Shown: piece after piece, positions 1 to 8,795 of the stretch
Layout: every line of letters starts with the position of its first letter
Numbering within the stretch: the stretch's first letter is position 1
Assembly: GCF_036226665.1 (NCBI RefSeq)
Contig: NZ_CP109007.1
Coordinates: forward strand, 2,148,501 to 2,212,500
Reading direction: 5' to 3'
Source of the DNA: Streptomyces sp. NBC_00691
GTDB taxonomy: Bacteria > Actinomycetota > Actinomycetes > Streptomycetales > Streptomycetaceae
DNA length: 64,000 nt
The notes under the pieces: generated by a model
What the model was told of the DNA's origin: nothing
What the model saw: the letters and a program-made list of their open reading frames with translations, nothing else
The model's database searches: none
Program-made: the position numbers and the translations under genes

Positions 1-1
1 G

Positions 2-406
2 CTGGCCTCCATGCGGCTCTGCCCCAACGCCCCCGCCCAGTACGCCATCCAGGCCGCGCTCGGCGGCCGGCAGTCGATCCACGAGCTGACCGCGCCGGGC
101 GGACGGCTGCGCGAACAGCGCGACCGGGCCTGGGAGAAGCTCAACGAGATCCCCGGCGTCACCTGCGTGAAGCCGAAGGGAGCGCTGTACGCCTTCCCGC
201 GCCTCGACCCCGCCGTGCACAAGATCCACGACGACGAGAAGTTCGTCCTCGACCTGCTCCTGCGCGAGAAGATCCAGGTCGTGCAGGGAACCGGCTTCAA
301 CTGGCCCCGCCCGGACCACTTCCGCATCCTGACCCTGCCGTACGCCGACGACCTCGACGCGGCCATCAGCCGCATCGGACGCTTCCTGAGCGGCTACCGG
401 CAGTGA
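2..406 (+). CDS. PLP-dependent aminotransferase, AlaT-like (C-terminal part)
   Basis: Only the last 134 residues are present; the gene begins before the window. The visible part is the small domain of a fold-type I aminotransferase. It has the stretch GALYAFPRLD and then GTGFNWPRPDHFRILTLP, whose arginine (in FRIL) is where this family binds the substrate carboxylate. The wording matches the AlaT/AlaA branch, which makes alanine from pyruvate with glutamate as donor. Expected to be a soluble cytosolic homodimer. The PLP lysine lies outside the window, so the substrate assignment rests on family resemblance only. Confidence 0.85.
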   Translation: MASMRLCPNAPAQYAIQAALGGRQSIHELTAPGGRLREQRDRAWEKLNEIPGVTCVKPKGALYAFPRLDPAVHKIHDDEKFVLDLLLREKIQVVQGTGFNWPRPDHFRILTLPYADDLDAAISRIGRFLSGYRQ

Positions 407-503
407 CGTGACGGCCCCTCGACTGTCATGATCTGAAGGTCCGAAGATCCTTCGGACCGGTGGACCTGACGGCAGCACGGCAGGACGGGAGGGGCGCCCG
501 GTC

Positions 504-962
504 ATGGATGTGGCGCTGATTGCGGTGGCGGGAACCCTGTTGGGCGTCATCGCCACACACTGGTTCCAGGGGCGGGCCACCGAGCGCACCGCCTCGCTGG
601 CCCGGACCGAACAGCTCCGCCAGGAGCGGATCGCGACCTACAGCGCCTACGCGGGCGCGGTCGTCGACTACCGGCACAGCCAGAACGACCGCTGGTTCCG
701 GGCGGCCGAGGAGCCGGGCTCCCAGGAGGCGGAGGAGTCCCGGCACGCCTCCTACCGGCAGCGGACCGCCGCCCGGCAGGCCCTCTTCCGGGTGCAGTTG
801 GTGTGCGACGACCCGCAGGTCCGGCGGCTGGCCGAGGCCGCCTTCGAAGAGGCCCACTGCATGCACGAGGCACGGGGGGAGTCCGAGCGCGCCCGCCGCT
901 CTGCGGAGGCGAAGGAAGCGCTCGCCCAGTTCATCGCCGCGGCCGCGCCCGGCGTGCGCTGA
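504..962 (+). CDS. Small protein with N-terminal membrane segment, unknown function
   Basis: 152 residues. The first 20 residues (MDVALIAVAGTLLGVIATHW) form one hydrophobic segment that is either a membrane anchor or an uncleaved signal. The rest is charged and probably helical, rich in Arg, Glu, Ala and Gln, and looks like a cytoplasmic coiled helix bundle. A GGGAGGGG ribosome binding site lies about 10 bases before the ATG. The downstream DUF2293 gene starts 13 bases after its stop, so the two are probably co-transcribed. This layout (one membrane helix plus helical tail) is common in unannotated Streptomyces proteins; I do not recognise a named family. Confidence 0.75.
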   Translation: MDVALIAVAGTLLGVIATHWFQGRATERTASLARTEQLRQERIATYSAYAGAVVDYRHSQNDRWFRAAEEPGSQEAEESRHASYRQRTAARQALFRVQLVCDDPQVRRLAEAAFEEAHCMHEARGESERARRSAEAKEALAQFIAAAAPGVR

Positions 963-975
963 GCGGGGCCCGGAC

Positions 976-1662
976 ATGGACCTCGTCGCGCCCGTCGTCG
1001 TCGAGCCGCTCAGGCGCCGCCGCTGCTCGGAGTGCCTGCGGGGACCTCTCGAGCGGATGATCGTCGAGTTCAACGCCCCGGTCTGTCTCGACTGCGCCGA
1101 CCTGGGGCATCTCGTGTTCCTGCGGCGGGGCGACACGGCGCTCACCCGCCGGGCCCGCGAGGGCAGCACGCTCTGGGCCGTGGTCGTACGCCACAACCGG
1201 CGCCGTACCCGGTACGAACGCCAGGGCCTGCTCGTCGAGGAGGCGGCGCTCGCCGAGGCGGAGCGCTCCTGCCTGGCGGACGCGGAGGCCCGGGCCAGAC
1301 GCCGGACGCGGGACGCCGCACGGCGCGCGGCGCTCGACACGGAGATCACCGAGATCCTCCGGACGGAGATCCTGCGGCTCTTCCCGGCCATCCCGGCGGA
1401 CCGGGCCACGGAGGTCGCCGTCCACGCCTCGGCGAAGGGCAGTGGACGGGTGGGGCGCACGGCGGCGGGCCGCTCGCTCGACCGCGGCGCCGTGACGGCC
1501 GCGGTCCGCGCCTCCGTACGCCATGTCGACACCCCGTACGACACCTTGCTGATGCGGGGTGTTCCTCGGCACCAGGCCCGGACTCGGGTGGCACCCGCCA
1601 TCGAGGCGGTGCTCCGGGCCTGGCGTCGCGACGGGGACGCCGGCGGCCGGGGGCGCGGCTGA
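976..1662 (+). CDS. DUF2293 domain-containing protein
   Basis: 228 residues. The N-terminus has a CSEC and a CLDC pair (about residues 17-40), which together could form a zinc ribbon. The C-terminal third (about residues 130-220) has the helical RLFPAIPADRATEVA and the run VRHVDTPYDTLLMRGVPRHQAR, which I recognise as DUF2293. That domain has no established function. The ATG at 976 is preferred over longer in-frame starts because these would overlap the whole preceding gene, and because it directly follows that gene's stop. Read-through from the preceding small membrane-protein gene is likely. Confidence 0.75.
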   Translation: MDLVAPVVVEPLRRRRCSECLRGPLERMIVEFNAPVCLDCADLGHLVFLRRGDTALTRRAREGSTLWAVVVRHNRRRTRYERQGLLVEEAALAEAERSCLADAEARARRRTRDAARRAALDTEITEILRTEILRLFPAIPADRATEVAVHASAKGSGRVGRTAAGRSLDRGAVTAAVRASVRHVDTPYDTLLMRGVPRHQARTRVAPAIEAVLRAWRRDGDAGGRGRG

Positions 1663-1707
1663 CCACTCGGGTGTCAGCCCACGTCGCCCGGCCTCGGGGC
1701 GGAACCG

Positions 1708-2511
1708 TCAGGCCTGGTCCGCGGCGCGGCGGGCGCGACGGTACAGCAGGGCTCCACCGAGCAGCAGCGCGGCACTCGCGGCGCCGGTGTACCCGATGCT
1801 GTCGGAACCGGTGGAGGCCAGCGCGACCGTGCTCGTCCCGCCCTGCGGAGCGGGAAGCGGGGCGGGCTTCGCCGTCTCGGTCTCCGGCTGCGGAACCGGC
1901 ACGTTCCGCACGGGGGTCTGCGGGCGCGGGGTCGGCGTCTCGACCGGCGGCGTGGGCTTCGAGGGGCCGTTGACCGAGGTGTTGCCGAAGACCGGGTTCA
2001 GGATGCCGACCACGTTGACCGAGTTGCCGCTGACGTTCACGGGGAGGTCGACGGGCAGCTGGAGGCCGTTCCCGGAGAGCACGCCGGGAGAGCCCGCGAC
2101 GTGGGTCTCTGCCGTGGACCCGCCGCCGTTGGCGGAGCCGCCGTCGGAGGACCCGCCGCCGTGCGAACCGCCTGCGGCGTGCTCCCCGCCGCGCGGGGTG
2201 CCGGGCTCGTCCTTGTGGGAGCGTCCGCCGCCGTCCTCCGAGCCGTAGCCGTCGGGCTCCTTCTCGGCGGAACGGTTGGCACAGCCGTTGCCGAAGGCCG
2301 GGTTGAGCAGGCCGACGACGCTGACCGTGTTGCCGCAGACGTTGACCGGCACGTGCACCGGCAGCTGAACCGTGTTGCCGGAGCCGACGCCCGGCGAACC
2401 GACCGCGGCGCCCTGCGCGCCGGAGTCGGCGTGCGCGGCGCCGGCCGAGAGGGCGATCGCCCCACCCGTGACCAACAGTGTGGCCAGACCACTTCGGCGA
2501 ATCTGCCTCAT
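1708..2511 (-). CDS. Long chaplin with LAxTG sortase signal
   Basis: 267 residues. Chaplins are amyloid-forming surfactant proteins that coat aerial hyphae and spores; long chaplins are linked to peptidoglycan by sortase and anchor the short ones. The protein has a signal peptide (about 1-28, ending AHADS) and a first chaplin domain (about 30-80, VNVCGNTVSVVGLLNPAFGN) with the usual cysteine pair. A Gly/Ser/Glu-rich spacer follows, then a second chaplin domain (about 137-183) in which both cysteines are replaced by serine. After a Pro/Thr-rich wall-spanning stretch come LASTG near residue 231, a hydrophobic helix and an RRARR tail. Short chaplins normally carry two cysteines and long-chaplin domains vary, so the cysteine-free copy is worth noting. 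It is convergent with the DUF2293 gene. Confidence 0.92.
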   Translation of the reverse strand: MRQIRRSGLATLLVTGGAIALSAGAAHADSGAQGAAVGSPGVGSGNTVQLPVHVPVNVCGNTVSVVGLLNPAFGNGCANRSAEKEPDGYGSEDGGGRSHKDEPGTPRGGEHAAGGSHGGGSSDGGSANGGGSTAETHVAGSPGVLSGNGLQLPVDLPVNVSGNSVNVVGILNPVFGNTSVNGPSKPTPPVETPTPRPQTPVRNVPVPQPETETAKPAPLPAPQGGTSTVALASTGSDSIGYTGAASAALLLGGALLYRRARRAADQA

Positions 2512-2635
2512 GGCTTCCTGCCTTCCGGAGGTGTGCGGGCAAGTGCCCGTACCGGAATCAACGCGACAAACGCACGGGCCGGATCCGACCGTTGACGGGT
2601 TTCACTCCATCGAGTGGGCCCCGTTCGAGTGTGCG

Positions 2636-3904
2636 TCAGCGCCCCAGAAGATCGGTGAGGGCGCCGACGGGGTCGTGGTCGGGCGCGCCGCGCGGCCACC
2701 AGTCCTCGCGGCCGCCATCCGACTCGTAGCCGTACCAGAGCCCGTCCCGGCCGAGGCGGAGCTGGAGCGACTCGGTGGAGAGCCGGTTGCGCCAGGGCCG
2801 GAAGGCGGGGAAGTCGGCGGCGATCAGGGCGGGTCTGGCCCGGTCGAACGGACCCGCCGGCGGATCCCACGGCTCCTCGAGGACGGCGAGACCGGCGGCG
2901 CCGCCCTGCCGCCAGGCGGAGACGGCCCGGGCGAGGTCGGTGGGGGTGCGGTCCAGCGCGTACGCCAGGTCCCGGTAGAGGGCGCGGGTCGAGGCGGTCA
3001 GCCCGGATCCGGGGTGCGCGGCGGCCAGCCGGACGGCGTCCTGCCACGGGGTGAGCGCGGCGACCGGGTCGTGCCCGGTGGTGAGGAACGCGTGTGCGCG
3101 GACAGCGGCTTCGGAGGCGAGGAGGTCGAGCGCGAGCGGATCGGGGGCGTCGGGGTCGGGCGGGAACACGGCCGGGCGGCCGGGCCGGTCCGGGACCGGC
3201 AGCGGAGGGGGCAGCGGCAGCCCGGCCCGCTCCGTCGCGTCGAACACGGCACGGGCGGGGACGGTGGGCATCGGAGGCGCGGCGGCGGTCGTCTCGGCGG
3301 CCGACAGGGCGGCGTTGCGCCGGGTCAGCTCCGCGAGCAGCTCCTGCTCCCCGCGGCCGCGCATCAGGAAGAGGACGAAGGGATCCTCGTCGAGGAGCCG
3401 GGCGGCCTGATAGCAGAGGGCGGCGGCGTGCTTGCAGGGGTAACCGTCGTCCGGGCAGGAGCAGTCGGGGACGAGGTCGCCCGGTGCGGGCAGCAGTCCG
3501 GTGACCGCCTCCAGGGCGTGCGGCACGTCCTTGTCGAGCAGGGCGGCGATGTGGTCGGGGCGGGCGGCGGCCTCGTCGAGGAACCGCTCCCAGCCGTCGT
3601 CGCCGAGGGTCCGCATCCTGATCTCGGTGCGGTACGGGCGGGGCCGGCTGCCGTGGACATAGGCGACGACCCGGCCGGGGGTGACGGTGATCGCGTCGAC
3701 ATGGCCACGCCCCGCGTACGCCTTGCCGCGGGCGAGACGGGCCGGGTCGAGGGCGGTGTCCTCCAGGGCGTCCACCCAGGCGTTGCCCCACCAGGTGGCG
3801 GCGAACCGGCCGTCGGACGCCTCTCGGGGCGCGACCTGCGGGAAACTGCGGCGGCGGTCGTCGTGGCGGGGCACCGCTCCGCGCGCGCCCCGTGGGGTGG
3901 TCAC
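2636..3904 (-). CDS. SWIM zinc-finger protein
   Basis: 422 residues. The SWIM motif CxCx6CxH is seen as CSCPDDGYPCKH near residues 146-158; SWIM fingers bind nucleic acid or partner proteins. The region before it (WWGNAWVDALE, ARGKAYAGRGHV) is the conserved N-terminal block of bacterial SWIM proteins that travel with SNF2 helicases. The GTG start overlaps the TGA of the upstream SNF2 gene by four bases (GTGA) and has a GAGGAGG ribosome binding site 6 bases away; the longer frame upstream would run antisense-like through the helicase gene. The overlap implies translational coupling and a shared role with the helicase, perhaps in DNA repair or protection; the role itself is inference. Confidence 0.85.
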   Translation of the reverse strand: MTTPRGARGAVPRHDDRRRSFPQVAPREASDGRFAATWWGNAWVDALEDTALDPARLARGKAYAGRGHVDAITVTPGRVVAYVHGSRPRPYRTEIRMRTLGDDGWERFLDEAAARPDHIAALLDKDVPHALEAVTGLLPAPGDLVPDCSCPDDGYPCKHAAALCYQAARLLDEDPFVLFLMRGRGEQELLAELTRRNAALSAAETTAAAPPMPTVPARAVFDATERAGLPLPPPLPVPDRPGRPAVFPPDPDAPDPLALDLLASEAAVRAHAFLTTGHDPVAALTPWQDAVRLAAAHPGSGLTASTRALYRDLAYALDRTPTDLARAVSAWRQGGAAGLAVLEEPWDPPAGPFDRARPALIAADFPAFRPWRNRLSTESLQLRLGRDGLWYGYESDGGREDWWPRGAPDHDPVGALTDLLGR

Positions 3905-6762
3905 GAGGGCCTCCTCAGGGACACCAGATCGGCGAGCTCGCGGTCGGTCAGTTCGGTGAGGGCCGCCTCGCCGGAGCCGAGGACGGCGTCGGCCAGGGCC
4001 CGCTTGGCGCGGAGCATCTCGCCGATCCGGTCCTCGACGGTGCCCTCGGCGACGAGCCGGTGGACCTGGACCGGCTGGGTCTGCCCGATGCGGTAGGCCC
4101 GGTCGGTGGCCTGCTCCTCGACGGCCGGGTTCCACCAGCGGTCGTAGTGGACGACATGGCCGGCCCGGGTGAGGTTGAGGCCGGTCCCCGCGGCCTTGAG
4201 GGAGAGCAGGAAGACGGGCACCTCACCGGCCTGGAAACGGTCGACCATCCGCTCCCGCTCGGCCACCGGGGTGCCGCCGTGGAGGAGTTGGGCCTGGATG
4301 CCGCGCGCGGCCAGATGGTCGGCGAGGAGCCGCGCCATCGTCACGTACTGGGTGAAGACGAGCACCGAGCCGTCCTCGGCGAGGATCGTGTCCAGGAGCT
4401 CGTCGAGCAGGGCGAGCTTCCCCGACCGGCCGGCGAGGCGCGCGGTGCCGCTGCCGCGCGGCGCCTCCTCCTTCAGGTACTGCGCGGGGTGGTTGCAGAT
4501 CTGCTTGAGGGAGGTCAGCAGCTTCATGACGAGACCCCGGCGGGCGATGCCCTCGGCCTCCTCGATCCGCGCCATGGTCTCGCGGACGACCGCCTCGTAC
4601 AGCGAGGCCTGTTCCCGGGTGAGGGAGACGGGGTGGTCGGACTCCGTCTTGGGCGGCAGCTCGGGGACGATGCCGGGGTCGGACTTGCGGCGGCGCAGCA
4701 GGAAGGGGCGGACGAGCCGGGCGAGCCGCTCGACGGCCTCCTCGTGCTCGATCTCCTCGTGGTTCTCGACGGCGCGGGCGTGCCGGGAGCGGAAGGCCTT
4801 GAGCGGGCCCAGGAGACCGGGCGTGGTCCAGTCGAGGAGCGCCCAGAGTTCGGAGAGGTTGTTCTCCACGGGGGTGCCGGTGAGGGCGACGCGGGCGGGT
4901 GCGGGGATCTCGCGCAGCGCCCTCGCGGTCGCGGAGAACGGGTTCTTGACGTGCTGGGCCTCGTCGGCGACGACCATCCCCCACTCCCGCCCTGCCAGTT
5001 CGGCGGCGCTCGTCCGCAGAGTGCCGTAGGTGGTGAGGACGAATCCGCCCTCGGCGCCGTCGAGGTCGCGCTCGGTGCCGTGGAAACGCCGGACGGGCAC
5101 GTCGGGGGCGAACCTCCCCACCTCCCGCTGCCAGTTGCCGAGGAGCGAGGCCGGGCAGACGACGAGGGTGGGGGCGCGCCGGGCGCGGCGCAGATGGAGG
5201 GCGATCAGGGTGACGGTCTTGCCGAGGCCCATGTCGTCGGCGAGGCAGCCGCCGAGGCCGAGCGAGGTCATCAGGTCCAGCCAGGCGAGGCCGCGCAGTT
5301 GGTAGTCGCGGAGGGTGGCGGTGAGTCCGGGCGGAGCCTGCACGTCCTCGGGCCCGGCGAGGAGCCGGTCGCGGAGCGCGGCGAGCGCCCCGACGGGGAC
5401 GGCGGGCACGGTCTCCCCGTCGACCTCCGCGGTGCCGGTGAGGGCGACGGCGAGGGCGTCGACCGGTTCGAGCAGGCCCAGTTCACGCTTGCGCGCCTTG
5501 CGGACGAGGTCGGGGTCGACGACGACCCACTGGTCGCGGAGCCGCACGATCGGCCGGTGGGCCTCGGCGAGGTGGTCCATCTCCCGCTCGGTGAGCGGAT
5601 CGCCGTCGAGGGCCAGCTGCCAGTTGAACCGCAGGAGTTCCTCGCTGTCGAAGAACGCGGTGCCGTCGGTCGCCGAGCCCGGCGCGGTGTGGGCGGCGCT
5701 GACGACGGCGGAGGCGCTGAGGGAGCGGGCGAGCTCGCGCGGCCAGTGGACGGCCACACCGGCGTCGGCGAGCCGGGCGGCGGCCGGGCCGAGCAGCTCG
5801 TACAGCTCGTCCTCGGTGACCGCCAGGACATCGGGCACGTCCCGCTCCAGGAGGCGGGCGAGCGGGGGCCAGACACGGGCGGCCCGGCGCAGGGCGAGGA
5901 CCGCGTCGATCCGGGCACGGGGCCCGAAGTGCTCGCCGTCGCCCGCCCAGAGGGCCGTGGCGTCGATGACGAGGGTGGGATCGGCGAGGCTGTGGACCTG
6001 GAGGAGCGCGGCCGCCGCGTGCCGCTCACCGCGCGGCGTCCGGCCCGCGTCGGAGGCCTCGGCGCCGGAGGCAGCGTCGAACAGTTCGTAGGGGGAGAAG
6101 TCCAGGCGGAGCGAGACCCGGACACCGGCGTCCATCCCGGCCGCCGCCTCGGCGGCCCAGGCCCGCGCGCGGGGCAGATGCTGGGGGGCACGGGCGGCGA
6201 ACGGCGCCCCCACCGCGTGGGCGGCGGCCGGGGTCCTGGGCAGGATGTCGGCCACCGCGTCGAGGAAGGCACGCACCAGGGCCTCGGGATCGGGCAGTCG
6301 CAGCGGGCCGCGCCCGGGGACGGGCACGGCGTGCGCCTCGTACGGCAGGGCCGCGGCGACGGCCCGCAGATGGGCGATGTCGTCGGCGTCCAGCGGGCCG
6401 GCCCGCCAGGCGTCGAGGTCGTCGGCGGTCAGACCGGGCAGCAGACGGCCGCGGGCCACCAGATGCAGGGCATGCAGGGCGGCGGCACCCCAGCCGGCGC
6501 TCGCGGGGTGGGTGGCCGGGTGGTGGCGGGCCGCGACGAGACGGGGCAGCGCGGCGTCGACCGGGAGGGTCAGGGCGGGGACCGACCGGCTCCGGGCGCC
6601 GCTGCCGTGCCGTCGGACGACGGTCAGCTCGACGCGCTCCGCGCCGCTCTCCCCCGGGTCCGGCAGCGCACCGCCGTCGGGGGCCCAGAAGGCCACACGG
6701 CCCTCCCGGGGCAGGGCGGCCGGCAGGAAGACGGCGGCGCTGGTCGTCCAGGTGTGTGCCAC
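3901..6762 (-). CDS. SNF2-family DNA-dependent ATPase (DEAD/DEAH box helicase)
   Basis: 953 residues. The N-terminal half is the SNF2-associated region of actinobacterial helicases (DUF3670 type). The C-terminal half is a complete two-domain motor: Walker A as DMGLGKT near residue 510, Walker B as DEAQ near 600, then FTQYVTMARLLADHL, LLSLKAAGTGLNLTRA and the arginine-finger stretch DRAYRIGQTQPVQVHRLV. Such proteins translocate on double-stranded DNA and remodel bound proteins. The GTG at 6762 is chosen because GGGAAGGAG lies upstream and the homologous sequence begins there; longer in-frame starts have atypical composition. Forms an operon with the overlapping SWIM gene. Confidence 0.9.
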   Translation of the reverse strand: MAHTWTTSAAVFLPAALPREGRVAFWAPDGGALPDPGESGAERVELTVVRRHGSGARSRSVPALTLPVDAALPRLVAARHHPATHPASAGWGAAALHALHLVARGRLLPGLTADDLDAWRAGPLDADDIAHLRAVAAALPYEAHAVPVPGRGPLRLPDPEALVRAFLDAVADILPRTPAAAHAVGAPFAARAPQHLPRARAWAAEAAAGMDAGVRVSLRLDFSPYELFDAASGAEASDAGRTPRGERHAAAALLQVHSLADPTLVIDATALWAGDGEHFGPRARIDAVLALRRAARVWPPLARLLERDVPDVLAVTEDELYELLGPAAARLADAGVAVHWPRELARSLSASAVVSAAHTAPGSATDGTAFFDSEELLRFNWQLALDGDPLTEREMDHLAEAHRPIVRLRDQWVVVDPDLVRKARKRELGLLEPVDALAVALTGTAEVDGETVPAVPVGALAALRDRLLAGPEDVQAPPGLTATLRDYQLRGLAWLDLMTSLGLGGCLADDMGLGKTVTLIALHLRRARRAPTLVVCPASLLGNWQREVGRFAPDVPVRRFHGTERDLDGAEGGFVLTTYGTLRTSAAELAGREWGMVVADEAQHVKNPFSATARALREIPAPARVALTGTPVENNLSELWALLDWTTPGLLGPLKAFRSRHARAVENHEEIEHEEAVERLARLVRPFLLRRRKSDPGIVPELPPKTESDHPVSLTREQASLYEAVVRETMARIEEAEGIARRGLVMKLLTSLKQICNHPAQYLKEEAPRGSGTARLAGRSGKLALLDELLDTILAEDGSVLVFTQYVTMARLLADHLAARGIQAQLLHGGTPVAERERMVDRFQAGEVPVFLLSLKAAGTGLNLTRAGHVVHYDRWWNPAVEEQATDRAYRIGQTQPVQVHRLVAEGTVEDRIGEMLRAKRALADAVLGSGEAALTELTDRELADLVSLRRPS

Positions 6763-6982
6763 GGCTCCGCGCTCCTTCCCACCGATGACGGATGTCGACC
6801 GGATCTCCGACCTTACGGCGGGGGTCTGACAACGGCCGTCAGGCGGGTTCGCCCGAGCGGCCCAGCAGCGGATGACACCCGCCCCCGGGGGCGGGAGGGT
6901 GGGCCTCAACCGGGTGCGCCCGAGGTGCCGCCGGAACTCCGACCGGAACACCGACCCTGACCCCGACAGAAGAGGAACCGCC

Positions 6983-7321
6983 ATGTCCGTTCGCCGGCGT
7001 CTCACGACCGCCACCGGGGCCGTGCTGCTCACCTTCGCCGTCGCCGGCTGTTCGAGCCTGGGCCGCACCATGGTCGGCACGCTCTCGTACGAGACGGAGC
7101 GCGAGGTCGTGGTGACCGTGACGAGCCCCTCGGTGAACGGCTGCCACCGCCTCCTCGCCCCGAGCGGGGTGCACCGGGTCGAGAACAACACCCTGGTCGA
7201 CATCAGGCTGTTCCCGACGCCCAACTGCACGGGGAAGCACAACATCTACCTCCCCATGAACACCAGCTACAGGGTCTCTCCGAGCGCCCTGCCGTGGCGC
7301 AGCTACAACGTCATCCACTAG
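6983..7321 (+). CDS. Small secreted lipoprotein, unknown function
   Basis: 112 residues. A basic start (VRRR), a hydrophobic core and the lipobox VAGC (Cys23) mark a lipoprotein attached to the outer face of the membrane. The mature part of about 90 residues contains two further cysteines (NGCHRL and PNCTGK), which could form a disulfide. The pattern VTVTSPSVNGCHRLL...VDIRLFPTPNCTGKHNIYL suggests a compact beta-sheet domain. AGAGGAA lies 6 bases before the ATG. Not recognised beyond this. Confidence 0.78.
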   Translation: MSVRRRLTTATGAVLLTFAVAGCSSLGRTMVGTLSYETEREVVVTVTSPSVNGCHRLLAPSGVHRVENNTLVDIRLFPTPNCTGKHNIYLPMNTSYRVSPSALPWRSYNVIH

Positions 7322-7396
7322 CGGGTTCCCACCGGACCGTCGCAGGGTCCATCCTGGAAGTGCCCTTCGGGGCTCGGACGGGAGATGGTGACCGTC

Positions 7397-7666
7397 ATGC
7401 GTTCCGGGAACGAACCGGCGACCGCGCGCAGCCCCCTGCGCATGCGCTTCTGGCTGGGCCTGTGGGGGCTGCTCTGGGCCGCCTTCGGCACGACCGTCTT
7501 CGCGCTGCTCGGCCGACCGGGATGGGCCGCGGCCTGCGGCGTCCTGTTCCTCGTCGTGCTGGTCGACCTGGCGATGGTGGTGCGCCACATCCGCCAGGGC
7601 CCGCACTGGCAACCTGGCCGGAACGTTCCGCCGTACGAACCGGATCACGGCGGCACGAGGCGCTGA
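7397..7666 (+). CDS. Small two-helix membrane protein, DUF6343-like
   Basis: 89 residues with two predicted membrane helices (about 16-37 and 42-62) and a basic polar tail ending HHGGTRR-like. The start sequence NEPATARSPLRMRFWL resembles the DUF6343 family of Streptomyces; function unknown. The ATG at 7397 is preferred because a GGGAG motif lies 12 bases upstream; the in-frame ATG at 7385 directly abuts that motif, and a GTG at 7388 is also possible. The gene name assignment is from memory of the family and is tentative. Confidence 0.6.
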   Translation: MRSGNEPATARSPLRMRFWLGLWGLLWAAFGTTVFALLGRPGWAAACGVLFLVVLVDLAMVVRHIRQGPHWQPGRNVPPYEPDHGGTRR

Positions 7667-7742
7667 GCGCCCGCGCCCCGTACGTTGCATCCCCGCCGTG
7701 CCCGCGCCCCGTGCCCGCGTCTCGTACCCGCCGTGCACGCGT

Positions 7743-8114
7743 CTACTGCTCCGTGTCGAACCCGGCGGCCCGGAGGTACTCCGGCTTCGGGTCCAGCGCC
7801 GCCGCGAGGCGGAAGTGCCGGGTGGCCTGGGCGGTCAGGCCGGAGCGCTCGAAGGTCCGGGCGAGGGCGAAGTGCGCGAAGGCGTTGTCCGGCTCGCGCT
7901 CCAGGACCAGCTCGAACTCCAGCTGCGCGGGTCGCAGCTGCGCGGCCGCGAAGAACGCGCGGGCCCGCAGCAGACGCGCCGCCGTGTTCTCGGGATGGGC
8001 GGCGATCACCGAGTCCAGGAGCTTCACGGCGCCACGGGGGTCCCGCGCGGCCAGCAGATGCTCGGCTGCGCGGAAGTCGATGACGTGCGTTTCCGGGTTT
8101 CTGTCGGCCACCAT
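7743..8114 (-). CDS. Tetratricopeptide repeat protein
   Basis: 123 residues made of about two and a half TPR units (ARDPRGAVKLLDSVIAAHPENTAARLLRARAF and PAQLEFELVLEREPDNAFAHFALARTF are two consecutive ones in pieces). TPR helices form a protein-binding groove; no catalytic residues are visible. An AAGGA motif 7 bases before the ATG at 8114 supports this start over an ATG-like start 17 codons upstream. It follows coaE by 47 bases on the same strand and is probably in the same transcript. Likely cytosolic. Confidence 0.8.
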   Translation of the reverse strand: MVADRNPETHVIDFRAAEHLLAARDPRGAVKLLDSVIAAHPENTAARLLRARAFFAAAQLRPAQLEFELVLEREPDNAFAHFALARTFERSGLTAQATRHFRLAAALDPKPEYLRAAGFDTEQ

Positions 8115-8161
8115 GGAATCCTTCCCCTCGATCCGGTGGTTGAACACCGGACCCGGCACCC

Positions 8162-8764
8162 TCATTCCGCCGAGGCGCGGCGCTCCAGCTCGTCCCAGAC
8201 CTTCCGCACCTGCGGTTCGAGGGCGTCCAGAGGCCCGTCGTTGTCGATCACGAGATCCGCGACGGCCAGCCGCTGCGCCCGCGTGGCCTGGGCCGACATC
8301 CGGGCACGTGCCTCGGACTCGGCCATGCCCCGGAGCCGTACGAGCCGGTCGAGCTGGGTCTCCGGGGAGGCGTCCACGACCACCACCAGGTCGTACAGGG
8401 GCGCCAGCCCGTTCTCGGTGAGCAGGGGTACGTCGTGGACGACGACGTCCCCCTGGCCCGCACGGCTCTCCAGCTCCGCCGACCGGGCCCCGACCAGCGG
8501 GTGCACGAGGGCGTTGAGGGTGGCGAGACGGTCGGGGTCGGCGAACACGATGGAGCCGAGCCTCGGCCGGTCGAGCGTCCCCTCCGCGGTGAGGACGTGC
8601 TCTCCGAAGGCCTCGACGACGGCCGCGAGCCCCGGTGTGCCGGGCTCGACGACCTCGCGGGCGATCCGGTCCGCGTCGATCAGCACGGCCCCGTACGAGA
8701 CGAGCAGCCGTGACACTTCGCTCTTGCCGGCGCCGATCCCGCCGGTCAGGCCCACCTTCAGCAT
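8162..8764 (-). CDS. coaE: Dephospho-CoA kinase
   Basis: 200 residues, the usual length. It catalyses the last step of coenzyme A synthesis, phosphorylating the 3'-hydroxyl of dephospho-CoA with ATP. The P-loop is GGIGAGKSE (residues 8-16). [13 protein letters not shown] and HPLVGARS match the substrate-binding CoA domain, and [26 protein letters not shown] is seen here in two pieces typical of the family. The downstream PAC2 gene stop lies 31 bases beyond its start on the same strand, so coaE and the TPR gene could be transcribed from the PAC2 gene promoter. Confidence 0.95.
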   Translation of the reverse strand: MLKVGLTGGIGAGKSEVSRLLVSYGAVLIDADRIAREVVEPGTPGLAAVVEAFGEHVLTAEGTLDRPRLGSIVFADPDRLATLNALVHPLVGARSAELESRAGQGDVVVHDVPLLTENGLAPLYDLVVVVDASPETQLDRLVRLRGMAESEARARMSAQATRAQRLAVADLVIDNDGPLDALEPQVRKVWDELERRASAE

Positions 8765-8795
8765 GAGCGGCAGCTTAGGGCCTGCCCCGGGCGGG

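Noticed and set aside
426..1601. Long open frame on the minus strand opposite the first two small genes
   Set aside because: Arg/Ala/Pro/Ser-rich composition typical of antisense frames in high-GC DNA; the plus-strand genes have ribosome binding sites and a recognisable domain.
3892..6960. 1022-codon plus-strand frame opposite the SNF2 helicase
   Set aside because: Gly/Glu/Val-rich shadow; the minus strand encodes every SNF2 helicase motif.
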